From assembly GCF_010820565.1 (NCBI RefSeq), contig NZ_JAAIJQ010000041.1, positions 1 through 51,276 of the forward strand: a stretch of DNA of 51,276 bases, written 5' to 3'. The notes under the pieces were generated by a model. That model saw only the letters and a program-made list of their open reading frames with translations. It was not told the DNA's origin and ran no database searches. The stretch comes from Thiorhodococcus minor. Lineage in GTDB: Bacteria > Pseudomonadota > Gammaproteobacteria > Chromatiales > Chromatiaceae. Positions within the stretch are counted from its first letter, which is position 1; the number at the start of each line of letters is the position of its first letter. The translations under genes were made by a program, and so were the position numbers. Below, piece by piece: positions 9,318-17,857 of the stretch.

Positions 9318-9337
9318 GGGCCCGTCAGGGCCTTTTT
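9318..9337 (+). terminator. Rho-independent terminator after pfp
   Basis: A compact hairpin (GGCCC, loop GTCA, GGGCC) is followed directly by six T residues. It lies 125-145 bases after the pfp stop and about 70 bases before ppa, so it should separate the two genes, unless it acts as an attenuator on ppa. Confidence 0.75.
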
Positions 9338-9404
9338 TCGTTGTGCTCGCGGAGCTGCGAGCCGCGACGCGACCGATTCTTCAAACCAAATCGAGGCCAG
9401 CCCC

Positions 9405-9953
9405 ATGGATATATCCAAGGTTTCCCGTGGCGACAATGTCCCCCACATCCTGAACGTCATCATCGAGATCCCCTCCCACGCCGAGCCCGTCAAGTATGAG
9501 ATGGACAAGGAGACGGGCGCCATGTTCGTCGACCGCTTCATGTCGACCCCCATGTACTATCCATGCAACTATGGCTATGTGCCTCACACCTTGTCGTCGG
9601 ACGGCGATCCGGTCGACGTCTTGGTGGTCACGCCCTATCCCCTGATTTCGGGCTCGGTCATCAAGTGCCGTCCCATCGGCGTGCTCAAGATGACCGACGA
9701 GTCGGGCGACGACGCCAAGATCCTCGCGCTGCCGATCGATAATCTCTACAAGGGCTATCGCGACGTCGAGAGCTTCCGCGATATGCCGCAGCATCTCTTG
9801 GACCAGATCGCTCACTTCTTCGAGCACTACAAGGATCTGGACGAGGGCAAATGGGTCCGCGTCGGCGGCTGGGGCGGTCGCGAGGAGGCTTGCCAGGAGA
9901 TCCTGGACAGCGTCAAGATGTTCGAAGATGCTCCGGAGAAGCCGGCCTTCTGA
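9405..9953 (+). CDS. ppa: Soluble inorganic pyrophosphatase (family I)
   Basis: The 182-residue product is a family I pyrophosphatase hydrolysing PPi to phosphate. Visible landmarks are [26 protein letters not shown] and the metal-binding DGDPVDVLV signature, followed by DDAKILALP and [15 protein letters not shown]. The ATG at 9405 has GAGG about eight bases upstream and gives the normal family length; an open frame further upstream overlaps pfp and is a shadow. It overlaps the moaC start by one base. Its position after a PPi-using phosphofructokinase is notable, since the two enzymes compete for PPi. Confidence 0.96.
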   Translation: MDISKVSRGDNVPHILNVIIEIPSHAEPVKYEMDKETGAMFVDRFMSTPMYYPCNYGYVPHTLSSDGDPVDVLVVTPYPLISGSVIKCRPIGVLKMTDESGDDAKILALPIDNLYKGYRDVESFRDMPQHLLDQIAHFFEHYKDLDEGKWVRVGGWGGREEACQEILDSVKMFEDAPEKPAF

Positions 9954-10441
9954 TGCCGCTCACGCATTTCGATCAGAACGGTGAAGCCCACATGGTCGAC
10001 GTGGGCGCCAAGGCCGTGACGCGGCGTCGGGCGGTGGCTGAGGGGCGTATCCTCATGGCCGCCCAGACGCTGGCCTTGATCCAGCAGGGCGCTCACAAGA
10101 AGGGCGATGTCCTAGGGGTCGCGCGCATCGCCGGCATCATGGCCGCGAAGCGCACCGCCGATCTGGTCCCCCTCTGCCATCCGCTGCCGCTGACCCGAGT
10201 GGTGATCGATCTCGCTGCTTGCGAGGACGAGTCGGCCGTCTATTGTCGCTCGACCGTCGAGACGGAAGGGCAGACCGGCGTCGAAATGGAGGCGTTGTGC
10301 GCGGTTCAGATTACCCTGCTCACGATCTACGACATGTGCAAGGCGGTCGACCGCGGTATGGAGATGACGGACATTCGGCTGGTCGAGAAACAGGGAGGGC
10401 GCTCCGGGCACTGGGTCCGCGCGTCGGCCAATGCGTCCTGA
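9953..10441 (+). CDS. moaC: Cyclic pyranopterin monophosphate synthase MoaC
   Basis: The 162-residue product is MoaC, which with MoaA turns GTP into cyclic pyranopterin monophosphate, the first stage of molybdenum cofactor synthesis. Typical stretches are [18 protein letters not shown], the [21 protein letters not shown] motif with active-site Lys and His residues, [11 protein letters not shown] and [13 protein letters not shown]. The start codon shares its A with the ppa stop (TGATG). No other moa gene is in the window, so the gene is linked to ppa rather than to a molybdopterin operon. Confidence 0.96.
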   Translation: MPLTHFDQNGEAHMVDVGAKAVTRRRAVAEGRILMAAQTLALIQQGAHKKGDVLGVARIAGIMAAKRTADLVPLCHPLPLTRVVIDLAACEDESAVYCRSTVETEGQTGVEMEALCAVQITLLTIYDMCKAVDRGMEMTDIRLVEKQGGRSGHWVRASANAS

Positions 10442-10510
10442 TCAAGTCGAATCGGCCGATCGAGCCGATCTATCGAATCGAGCCACCGGATCGACCCATG
10501 AGCCTCTGAA

Positions 10511-11119
10511 ATGAATCCCTTCTACCAAGGTGCTCGATTCCTCACCGCTGCGGCCAAGCTGGAGCAATGTCCAGAAGACTGCGGCCGCGAGGTCGCCTTC
10601 GCCGGTCGCTCGAACGCCGGCAAATCAAGCGCCATCAACGCCATTTGTCACCAGAAGGCGCTGGCGCGGACCAGCAAGACGCCTGGACGGACGCAGCAGA
10701 TCATCTTCTTCGGGCTCGATGAGACCCGGAGAATCGTCGATCTTCCCGGCTATGGCTATGCGAAGGTCGCGGTCTCCGTGAAGCAGCAATGGCAGCAGCA
10801 GCTGTCACGCTACCTCGAGTGCCGCGCATCGCTCGCTGGGCTGGTCATCGTGATGGACATCCGTCATCCGCTGACCGATTACGATCGTCAGATGCTGGCT
10901 TGGGGGCAGGGCGGGAGCCTCGATATTCTGCTGCTTCTGACGAAGGCGGATAAGCTCAAGCGCGGTGCCGGGCGCGCGGCGCAGCTCGCGGTCGAGCGCG
11001 AAGTCGCCCGGGACGCAGGCGCGGACAATCGGGTGAGCGTCGCGCTCTTCTCGGCAACCGAGCGTCTTGGTGTCGAGGCTGCGCAGGAAAGACTGAATCT
11101 GTGGCTGCAGGTCGACTGA
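10511..11119 (+). CDS. engB: Ribosome biogenesis GTPase YihA/YsxC
   Basis: The 202-residue product is an EngB-type GTPase needed for large-subunit assembly. G motifs are in order: G1 [11 protein letters not shown]2 [11 protein letters not shown]3 [11 protein letters not shown]4 LLTKADK, and a G5-like [11 protein letters not shown]. The ribosome binding site is weak. A short GAGCCC/GGGCTC hairpin overlaps the stop codon but has no T-run. The next gene converges from the other strand. Confidence 0.96.
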   Translation: MNPFYQGARFLTAAAKLEQCPEDCGREVAFAGRSNAGKSSAINAICHQKALARTSKTPGRTQQIIFFGLDETRRIVDLPGYGYAKVAVSVKQQWQQQLSRYLECRASLAGLVIVMDIRHPLTDYDRQMLAWGQGGSLDILLLLTKADKLKRGAGRAAQLAVEREVARDAGADNRVSVALFSATERLGVEAAQERLNLWLQVD

Positions 11120-11240
11120 GCCCAGCGGGCTCGACTCCGGGCATTGCCGCGGCGCCGGCGAGTGTCCGACGGCATTCGCGGTACGCGAGCCGGGACCGAG
11201 ACCGGCACATTGCGGTCTCGATCACCGATGTGGGCCGATC

Positions 11241-12032
11241 TCAGTTGCTTCCCTGGCGGGCGGGTGGCGGCGGCGGCCCCTGATCGTAGCCGGGGGCATC
11301 GTACAAGCCGGGCATCATGGGGTGGAGAGGCCGACCGTACTCATGACCTGCGATCGGGCAGGGGCCGTGCCATTGAGGGGCGCCATATCTGTCCGGGCGC
11401 ATCGGCGGGCGCGGCATCGGGGGTCTCTGTGCGAAGACCGCGCGTGCGGCCTCGCGCTGCTCCACCGTCATCTTCTCGATCGTCTCTCGATACTGCTCCA
11501 TGCGCTTGGCCATCGCTTGGCGGCGCTCTTCCATTGCTTCCCAAGGTGCCGGCTGCGGAATGTCTCGATTGCGCTGGGCGGCCTCCGCTTGCATGCGCTT
11601 CCAATGCGCCTCACGCATCTCCTCGCGCTTCTGCCGGATGGCATCGCGCTCTTTCTGGCTCGGTCGCTTGTAACGGCCTGGCATCTCCGGAGGGGCCGGA
11701 GGCTCGGGCATTATGGCCCCGCTTGCTGCCCAGGGTGGCGTCTCGGGCAAGTCGACCCCAAGCTCCGCGGCACTGGCGCGCAGCTCCGCGTAGCGTTTCT
11801 CGCGCTCCTCGTCCATGGCGGCCCGACGCTCTTCCGCCTTGGCGCGCGCGGCTTCCAAGCCGGAAGGCGCCTGGGCTTGCGCCTGCGGCTGCGCCGCTGA
11901 CGCGCTAGCCGTCTCGTCTGGCCCCGGGGTGGCTGCCTGCGCGGCCGCGGTGCTCATCCAGGCCGGGTATGTCATCGTCATGGCGACGACGGACGCCGAT
12001 GCGAGCGTGCGAATGATTGGCTTTTGGGACAT
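11241..12032 (-). CDS. Predicted secreted Pro/Met/Arg-rich protein, function unknown
   Basis: I do not recognise this 263-residue protein. It opens with a basic stretch and a hydrophobic segment ending TAAAQAATP, a plausible Sec signal peptide cut near residue 33. The mature part is charged and low in complexity. Helical Glu/Arg/Met stretches alternate with short proline-tryptophan linkers (LGVDLPETPPW, then RNRDIPQPAPW), giving at least two imperfect repeat units. A third helical unit (EERRQAMAKRMEQYRETIEKM) and a Pro/Met-rich tail ending GPPPPPARQGSN follow. Some periplasmic chaperones of the Spy/CpxP type are also Met/Arg-rich helical proteins, but no LTxxQ motif is seen. The ATG at 12032 has GAGGAG five bases upstream. 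Confidence 0.7.
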   Translation of the reverse strand: MSQKPIIRTLASASVVAMTMTYPAWMSTAAAQAATPGPDETASASAAQPQAQAQAPSGLEAARAKAEERRAAMDEEREKRYAELRASAAELGVDLPETPPWAASGAIMPEPPAPPEMPGRYKRPSQKERDAIRQKREEMREAHWKRMQAEAAQRNRDIPQPAPWEAMEERRQAMAKRMEQYRETIEKMTVEQREAARAVFAQRPPMPRPPMRPDRYGAPQWHGPCPIAGHEYGRPLHPMMPGLYDAPGYDQGPPPPPARQGSN

Positions 12033-12635
12033 CGTCACTCCTCGTTGCTGGTTGTGAAAGGTTGCTGGTCGCGAATCGGTTGGCCGATTTCATGTGTGGG
12101 CTTGGATCTGAAAAGAGCTGCCAGCTTCCAGCCGCCAGCGTTTTGGAGTCAGGCAGCTGGCCGGCCCCCTGGGGCTTGTCTTGCTCGTGCTTAGGCGATT
12201 TCTGTCAATTCCCATACCATCTGGCTTGTCTTGACGCCCGCCTTCTGTGTCGCCCCGTCAGTCACATCGCCCAGCTATGCGCCTGTCGGCGCTCCTTGAA
12301 GGCGGACCTCAATCCGGCGCCACCTGGTATAAGAATTTCCGGCAATCGCCTTAGCTGTCGAGTGAGGGCGTCAACACGCGCGAGCTTCGGCGACCCAACA
12401 GCCGGAAGCCGATCGCTGGCCGCTCCTTCCATCTTGTCGGCTGACCGAGTCGATGCCTGCCCTTGGTCGACGCCGAGCGCCTGAGAGTGTACAGCCCAAG
12501 CCTCGATTGCGCCCATCCGGGCATCGCGGATGCGGCGCTGGCCGCCGCTCCCCGATGGGCCGGCGGTGCTGGCTCGGCTAGAATCCGTGGCAGGGCATCT
12601 TCGAGTCGGTCTCGGTCGCGGTAAAGAGGATAGAC
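12033..12635. other. Intergenic region with one inverted MITE-like copy
   Basis: This 603-base divergent gap lies between the secreted protein gene and the phosphohexomutase. It contains the inverted repeat copy at 12190-12354. A tract rich in CAGCTTCCAGC (about 12119-12140) resembles tracts at 38941-38965. No coding frame is convincing. AGAGGA six bases before the mutase ATG is its ribosome binding site. Confidence 0.6.
12190..12354 (-). mobile_element. MITE-like element, copy C (inverted, ~165 bp)
   Basis: This is the same element as at 7349-7513 and 14121-14283, in the opposite direction. On the plus strand it starts CTTAGGCGATTTCTGTC and ends GGCAATCGCCTTAG. It is the most symmetrical copy: GCTTAGGCGATT at one end and AATCGCCTTAGC at the other. 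The outer 29 bases of each end could pair, and inner arms (ACGCCCGCCTTCTG against segments near GGCGGACCTC) leave room for a branched structure. Confidence 0.75.
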
Positions 12636-14123
12636 ATGCAAATTGGAGATTTGATGGCAGAAAGCGGCGTCAAGTTTGGCACCAGTGGTGCCCGCGGCTT
12701 GGCGGAGGACATGACGGACTGGGTCTGCTATGCCTACACACGCGGGTTCTTGGGCTATCTGCGCGATAGCGGCGTCGTCTCCGAGGGCGGCGCGGTGGGC
12801 ATCGCCGGCGATTTGCGTCCGAGCTCGCCACGGATCATGACCGCTTGCGCCCGGGCCGTGCTCGACATGGGCTGTCGGCCGCTGAGCTGCGGCTTCATTC
12901 CAAGTCCCGCGCTGGCCGCTTATGGCATGGCGCATGGGATTCCGACGCTCATGGTCACTGGCAGCCACATTCCGGACGATCGCAACGGAATCAAGTTCAA
13001 TTTGCCGACCGGCGAGATCCTCAAGCGCGACGAAGCGGGCATCCGCGCCCAGGAGGTGGCTCGGCCGTCCGGCGTCTTCGATGCGGCGGGGCGCTTCGTC
13101 ACCGATCAGGCAGCGGCCTTGCCGGCGCCGGACGGGCAGGCCTACGCGGCCTACGTGAGGCGGTATCTCGACTTCTTCCCCCGGGGATGTCTCGAAGGAC
13201 TGAGCGTTGGGGTCTACGAGCACTCGAGCGTGGCCCGCGAGGCCTATGGCGACGTGCTCGCTGGCCTTGGCGCGCGTGTGACGCGGCTCGCGCCCTCCGA
13301 TGCCTTCATCCCGGTCGATACGGAGGCCATCCGTCCAGAGGATGTCGACTTGGCAAGAGCCTGGGCGGCGGGCGGGCAGCTCGACGCCCTGGTCTCGGCC
13401 GATGGCGACGGCGATCGCCCGCTCGTCGGCGATGAGACCGGGAGCTGGCTGCGCGGCGACATCGCCGGCGTGCTCTGTGCCCGTCAGCTCGGCGCGCAAG
13501 CCGTTGTCACCCCCGTGAGCAGCAATACGGCAGTCGAGAAGTGCGGCTGCTTCCAGGCCGTCGCGCGCACCCGAATCGGCTCCCCCTACGTGATCGAAGG
13601 CATGCAGGCGCTCATCGATCAGGGCCTGGGGCCGGTCGTGGGCTATGAGGCCAATGGCGGCTTCTTGCTCGGGAGCGACGTCGAGCGTCAAGGCCTGCGC
13701 CTGACCGCTTTGCCGACGCGCGATGCGATCATCGTCGCCGTCAGCATCCTTCTGGAATCCGCGCAGCAGGGTAAGCCGGTCTCGGAGCTGGCCGGAGATC
13801 TGCCGCGACGTTTCACCTACAGTGACCGCCTGAAGGATTTCCCCACTCACATCAGCCAGGCGCGACTGGCCGCGCTCAACAGCGGCGATTTCGCCGCGGA
13901 CAAGGCCGCGATCGAGGACTTCTTGGCCGAGGACTTCGGCGCGGTCGCCTCCCTCGACGACACCGACGGCTTGCGGATCACCTTCGCGAGCGGCGAGATC
14001 GCCCATCTGCGTCCCTCCGGGAACGCCCCGGAGCTGCGCGCCTACACGGAGGCGGATACGCCGGAGCGGGCTGCGGCCATGGGGCGGATCTGCATGCAGC
14101 GGCTCGAGCAGTGGCGCGGGTAA
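12636..14123 (+). CDS. Phosphomannomutase/phosphoglucomutase-family enzyme
   Basis: The 495-residue product is an alpha-D-phosphohexomutase. The active-site serine is Ser110 in TGSHIPDDRNGIKF, the Mg-binding loop is DGDGDRP, the sugar-binding loop EANGGFLLGSD, and the phosphate-binding loop RPSGNAPELR near the C-terminus. These are the four conserved loops in the right order. Whether it prefers mannose, glucose or glucosamine phosphates cannot be read from sequence; the EANGG loop is typical of PMM/PGM enzymes. The TAA stop codon is formed by the first three bases of the MITE-like copy B, so the C-terminus may have been trimmed or shifted by that insertion. Confidence 0.9.
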   Translation: MQIGDLMAESGVKFGTSGARGLAEDMTDWVCYAYTRGFLGYLRDSGVVSEGGAVGIAGDLRPSSPRIMTACARAVLDMGCRPLSCGFIPSPALAAYGMAHGIPTLMVTGSHIPDDRNGIKFNLPTGEILKRDEAGIRAQEVARPSGVFDAAGRFVTDQAAALPAPDGQAYAAYVRRYLDFFPRGCLEGLSVGVYEHSSVAREAYGDVLAGLGARVTRLAPSDAFIPVDTEAIRPEDVDLARAWAAGGQLDALVSADGDGDRPLVGDETGSWLRGDIAGVLCARQLGAQAVVTPVSSNTAVEKCGCFQAVARTRIGSPYVIEGMQALIDQGLGPVVGYEANGGFLLGSDVERQGLRLTALPTRDAIIVAVSILLESAQQGKPVSELAGDLPRRFTYSDRLKDFPTHISQARLAALNSGDFAADKAAIEDFLAEDFGAVASLDDTDGLRITFASGEIAHLRPSGNAPELRAYTEADTPERAAAMGRICMQRLEQWRG

Positions 14124-14283
14124 GGCGATTGCCGGAAATTCGTCTACCAGGTAGCGCCGGATTGAGGTCCGCCTTCAAGGAGCGTCGGCAGGAGCATAGC
14201 GGGCCTATGTGACTGGCGGGGCGACACAGAAGGCGGGCGTCAAGACAAGCCAGATGGTATGAGAATTGACAGAAGTTGGCTAG
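14121..14283 (+). mobile_element. MITE-like element, copy B (~163 bp)
   Basis: This third copy starts TAAGGCGATTGCCGGAAATT and ends with ATTGACAGAAGTTGGCTAG. Its right end is the most diverged (AGTTGGC instead of AATCGCC). The insertion boundary coincides with the stop codon of the preceding mutase gene. Confidence 0.75.
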
Positions 14284-14362
14284 AGGCGCAATCGATCGGG
14301 CTCGCGGTCTAGAGCCCTGTGCATCCGCGGCTCAGGGTCTTGCCGCGCAGCGAGCGGTCGGC

Positions 14363-15724
14363 TCATAGCAGGAAGAGGGTCGCGAGACCCAGGAAGGCGA
14401 GGAAGCCGACGACGTCGGTCACCGTCGTCAAGATGACCCCGCCGGCGAGCGCGGGGTCGATGCCCAATCGCTGCAGCGCCAGGGGCAGCAGGGCACCGGC
14501 GAAGGCCGCAGCCAAGAGGTTGATGGTGATGGCCGCGGCGATCACCAAGGCGATGTCGGCATCCTTGAACCAGAGCTGTGCGATCAGGGCGACCACCAGT
14601 GCCCAGATGACGCTGTTGATCGCCGCGACCGCCATCTCCTTGGCGAGCAGCCAGCGCGTGCTCTTGAGCGTGAGCTGGCCCAAGGCGAGACCGCGGATGG
14701 TCAGGGTCAGCGTCTGGGTGCCGGCGATCCCGCCCATGCTGGCGACCACGGGCATGAGCACCGCCAGGGCCACGACCTGCTGGATGGTGGCCTCGAACTG
14801 GCCGATTACCCAGGCGGCGAGAAAGGCCGTGAGCAGGTTGACGCCAAGCCAGAGTGCGCGGCGGCGGGCGCTGAGCAGGACGGGCGCGAACATGTCCTCG
14901 GTCTCGGAGAGGCCGGCTTGACCGAGGAACTGGTGATCCGCTTCCTCGCGGATGACGTCGACCACGTCGTCGACCGTGATGCGTCCGAGCAGAAGCCCTT
15001 CGTCATCGACGACCGGGGCGGTGACCAGATCGTGCTGCTCGAAGCGGGTCGCGACCTCCCGGGCGCTCCAGGTTGCTGGGATGGCCTGTACGTCCAGTGT
15101 CATGGCCTCCGCGACCGAGTCCTCGGGATCGTGCGTCAGCAGGTCGGTGAGGTAAAGTACGCCTAGATAGTGGCCCTTTCGGTTCACGACGATGAGGTTG
15201 TCGGTGATGTCCGGCAGGCCGTCTCTCAGCCTGCGCAGGTAGCGCATCACCACGTCCAAGGTCATCTCCGGGCGCACCGTGACGGTGTCCGAGTTCATCA
15301 GTCCGCCGGCGCTGTCTTCGGCGTAGGACAGCGCCTTCTCGAGGCGGTCGCGGCGCTGCTGATCGAGCGACTTGACGACCTCATGGGTGATAGCGACCGG
15401 GAGGTCTTGGACGATATCGGCGAGGTCGTCCGTGTCCAGGCTTCCCACGGCTGCGACCAGCTCGCCGGTGTCCATCAGCTGGATCAGGTGCTCGCGAACG
15501 TCGTCGTGCAGATAGGTGAGGACCTCGCCATCGTGCTCCGCGTCCACCAGGTTCCAGACCAGCTCGCGCTCCTTGGGGGGCAGCGACTCCAGCAGGTGGG
15601 CGATCTCGGCCGTCTGCAAGGCGTTGAGCATGCGTCCGGCCTTGCGCATGCCGCCTTGCTCGAGCACCTGGCGCAGGTCTTCGAGACGCGTGGCTTCGGG
15701 ATTGCTGGAGGCGGGGGCTGTCAT
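14363..15724 (-). CDS. mgtE: Magnesium transporter MgtE
   Basis: The 453-residue product has the full MgtE layout: an N-terminal helical superhelix domain (about residues 15-130), a tandem CBS pair (about 135-255) that senses Mg2+, the plug helix, and five C-terminal membrane helices from about residue 285. The pore motif region reads MPVVASMGGIAGTQTLTLTIRGLA, typical of the family. The ATG at 15724 was preferred over a GTG two codons earlier. It sits 88 bases after ptsI on the same strand, so it may be the tail gene of the PTS operon. Confidence 0.95.
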   Translation of the reverse strand: MTAPASSNPEATRLEDLRQVLEQGGMRKAGRMLNALQTAEIAHLLESLPPKERELVWNLVDAEHDGEVLTYLHDDVREHLIQLMDTGELVAAVGSLDTDDLADIVQDLPVAITHEVVKSLDQQRRDRLEKALSYAEDSAGGLMNSDTVTVRPEMTLDVVMRYLRRLRDGLPDITDNLIVVNRKGHYLGVLYLTDLLTHDPEDSVAEAMTLDVQAIPATWSAREVATRFEQHDLVTAPVVDDEGLLLGRITVDDVVDVIREEADHQFLGQAGLSETEDMFAPVLLSARRRALWLGVNLLTAFLAAWVIGQFEATIQQVVALAVLMPVVASMGGIAGTQTLTLTIRGLALGQLTLKSTRWLLAKEMAVAAINSVIWALVVALIAQLWFKDADIALVIAAAITINLLAAAFAGALLPLALQRLGIDPALAGGVILTTVTDVVGFLAFLGLATLFLL

Positions 15725-15812
15725 GGTCACCTTGGCGCGCGGTCGTGATCTAGCCCTCGAGGCGGGGGGCTTCGCGCGCCTATGCTAACAACTGGGGACT
15801 TCCCGAGCGATG

Positions 15813-17555
15813 TCAGGCTTGATTGAGCGCGTCCAGCAGGCGTGCCGGGGAGGTCTCGTCGAGGTGGGTGAAGAGCTGTGCAACGCGTCGCCTGAGATCC
15901 TGGGTATCGGCCTGCAGGATTAGCTCCTTGACGTCGAGGAGGGCGCCCGGCTGCATGCTGAGCTCGCGCAGCCCCATGCCGAGCAGCAGGCGGGTGAATT
16001 GGGTATCGCCAGCCATTTCGCCACACATGCTTACCGGAATGTCGGCGCTGTTGGCGGCCTCGATGGTCATGCGGATGAGCCGGAGGATCGCAGGATGCAT
16101 GGGGTCGAAGAGATAGTTGACCGAGTCGTCGAGCCGATCCACCGCCAGGGTGTATTGGACGAGATCGTTGGTGCCGATGGAGAGGAAGTCCATGCGCTTG
16201 GCGATGGCGCGTGCCGACAGCGCCGCCGCCGGCACCTCGATCATGGCGCCGACGGGGAGGGCGTCGTCATAGGGCAGGCCCTGTTGATGCAGCTGATGCT
16301 TGAGCTCCTCGATGAGCGCGAGCACGGTGTCGAGCTCCTCGACATTGGTCACCAAGGGAAGCATCAGCCGCACCGGCCCAACTGCCGAGGCGCGCAGGAT
16401 CGCCCGCAGCTGTGGGCGGAAGAGGGCCGGCTCCTTGAGACAGAGGCGGATGGCACGGAGTCCGAGCGCCGGATTGCAGGCAGCGGAGCCGCAGGCGGTG
16501 AGGCCGTCGGCGCGCTTGTCCACTCCGAGATCGAGGGTGCGGATGGTGATGGGGATGCCATCCAGGTCCTCGATCATTGCGGTGTAGGTCGCCAGGTGCT
16601 CCTCCTCGTCCGGGAGGTCGGCTCTGCTCATGTAGAGAAATTCGGTGCGGTAGAGGCCCACGCCGGCTGCGCCATTGCCGCGCGCGATCTCGACGTCCTC
16701 TGGCAGCTCGAGATTGGCCTGGAGACTGACCGAGACGCCGTCGCGCGTGTGGGTGGGGCGGTGCGCGATTCCCCGCAGTCGGCGCTGCCGTGCCTCGATC
16801 GCCCGCAGCCGCTGGCGATAGTACTCCAGGGTGGAGTCGTCGGCCTTGGCCAGGACCGTGCCGGTCTCGCCGTCCACCACCAGCTGCTCGCCGGGGCGCA
16901 AGTAGCGGGTGATTTCGTGAACCCCCATGACCGCCGGAACCGCCAGACTGCGCGCCAGAATGGCCGTATGCGACATGGGGCCGCCGAACTCGGTGACGAA
17001 GGCCGCCGCGCCCCGGTGGCGCAGCAGGATGGTGTCCGCGGGCGTCAAGTCGCGGGCGACGACCACGACCCCATTCAAGTCCTGCGCTTCCAAGGGCTGC
17101 TGCGCGCCTTCTCCGCGCAAATACGCCTGGATCTGCTGGACGACGTGCTCGATGTCGTCGCGGCGGGTGCGCAAATAGGGGTCGTCCATCTGGTCGAAGA
17201 CCTCGACCAAGGTGTCCCGGTGCAGCTGCAGGGCCCATTCGGCGCTGCACAGCTCGTCGGCGACGATCCGCCTCACCTCCTCGACGAGGGCGGTGTCCTC
17301 GAGCATGAGCAGATGGGCATCGAGGAGCTCGGCGATCTTGAACGGCGTGGTGGCGGGGATTTGCGCCCGCACGTTCTGCACGGAGGCGTGCGCCGCCGCG
17401 ACGGCAAGGTCGAAGCGGGCGATCTCGCGCTCGACCTGATCCGCGTCGATGGCCGCATGGGAGGCGCCGCTCTGGCCGCGCAGGTCGATGAAGGCTGGTC
17501 CGATCGCAACGGAGCAGCTCGAGGCGATACCTATGCCCTGAAAGGCGAGCGTCAC
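15813..17555 (-). CDS. ptsI: Phosphoenolpyruvate-protein phosphotransferase (enzyme I)
   Basis: The 580-residue product is enzyme I of the PTS, passing phosphate from PEP to HPr. The phospho-acceptor is His196 in GGPMSHTAILARS. Further signatures are the N-terminal HPr-binding helical domain, GLYRTEFLYMSR, RTLDLGVDKR, GAMIEVPAAA and FLSIGTNDLVQYT with SMCGEMAGD in the PEP-binding barrel. There is no GAF domain, so it is of the PtsI rather than the PtsP type. The start is a GTG overlapping the HPr stop by four bases. No sugar permease gene is nearby, which points to a regulatory chain. Confidence 0.95.
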   Translation of the reverse strand: MTLAFQGIGIASSCSVAIGPAFIDLRGQSGASHAAIDADQVEREIARFDLAVAAAHASVQNVRAQIPATTPFKIAELLDAHLLMLEDTALVEEVRRIVADELCSAEWALQLHRDTLVEVFDQMDDPYLRTRRDDIEHVVQQIQAYLRGEGAQQPLEAQDLNGVVVVARDLTPADTILLRHRGAAAFVTEFGGPMSHTAILARSLAVPAVMGVHEITRYLRPGEQLVVDGETGTVLAKADDSTLEYYRQRLRAIEARQRRLRGIAHRPTHTRDGVSVSLQANLELPEDVEIARGNGAAGVGLYRTEFLYMSRADLPDEEEHLATYTAMIEDLDGIPITIRTLDLGVDKRADGLTACGSAACNPALGLRAIRLCLKEPALFRPQLRAILRASAVGPVRLMLPLVTNVEELDTVLALIEELKHQLHQQGLPYDDALPVGAMIEVPAAALSARAIAKRMDFLSIGTNDLVQYTLAVDRLDDSVNYLFDPMHPAILRLIRMTIEAANSADIPVSMCGEMAGDTQFTRLLLGMGLRELSMQPGALLDVKELILQADTQDLRRRVAQLFTHLDETSPARLLDALNQA

Positions 17556-17821
17556 TCAGGCTCTCCGAAGCGTTCCCTGATCAAGGTTTCGATGGCCAAG
17601 ATGGCCTCCTCTTCGTCATCGCCACGCGCCTCGACCCTGACCTTGGTGCCTTGACTGGCCGCGAGCATCATCACGCCCATGATGCTCTTGCAGTTGACGC
17701 TCTGGCCGCGTCGCTCGATGTCGATCTGACTCTCGAAGTGCGCGGCGCATTGCACCAGCTTCGCCGCTGCGCGCGCGTGCAGTCCGAGCTTGTTACATAT
17801 CTCGAATTCTTTGCGGATCAT
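17552..17821 (-). CDS. ptsH: Phosphocarrier protein HPr/NPr
   Basis: This 89-residue protein has His15 in KLGLHARAAAKL, the site phosphorylated by enzyme I, and Ser46 in CKSIMGVMML, the site phosphorylated by HPr kinase in organisms that have one. Both sites are intact, and hprK lies about 1.3 kb upstream on the same strand. It probably works as the relay between enzyme I and the two IIA proteins encoded here (EIIA-Man and EIIA-Ntr). The gene overlaps ptsI by four bases. Confidence 0.95.
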   Translation of the reverse strand: MIRKEFEICNKLGLHARAAAKLVQCAAHFESQIDIERRGQSVNCKSIMGVMMLAASQGTKVRVEARGDDEEEAILAIETLIRERFGEPE

Positions 17822-17857
17822 CCCGAAACCGGCTCCTAATTGCTCTAAGCCTAGTGC

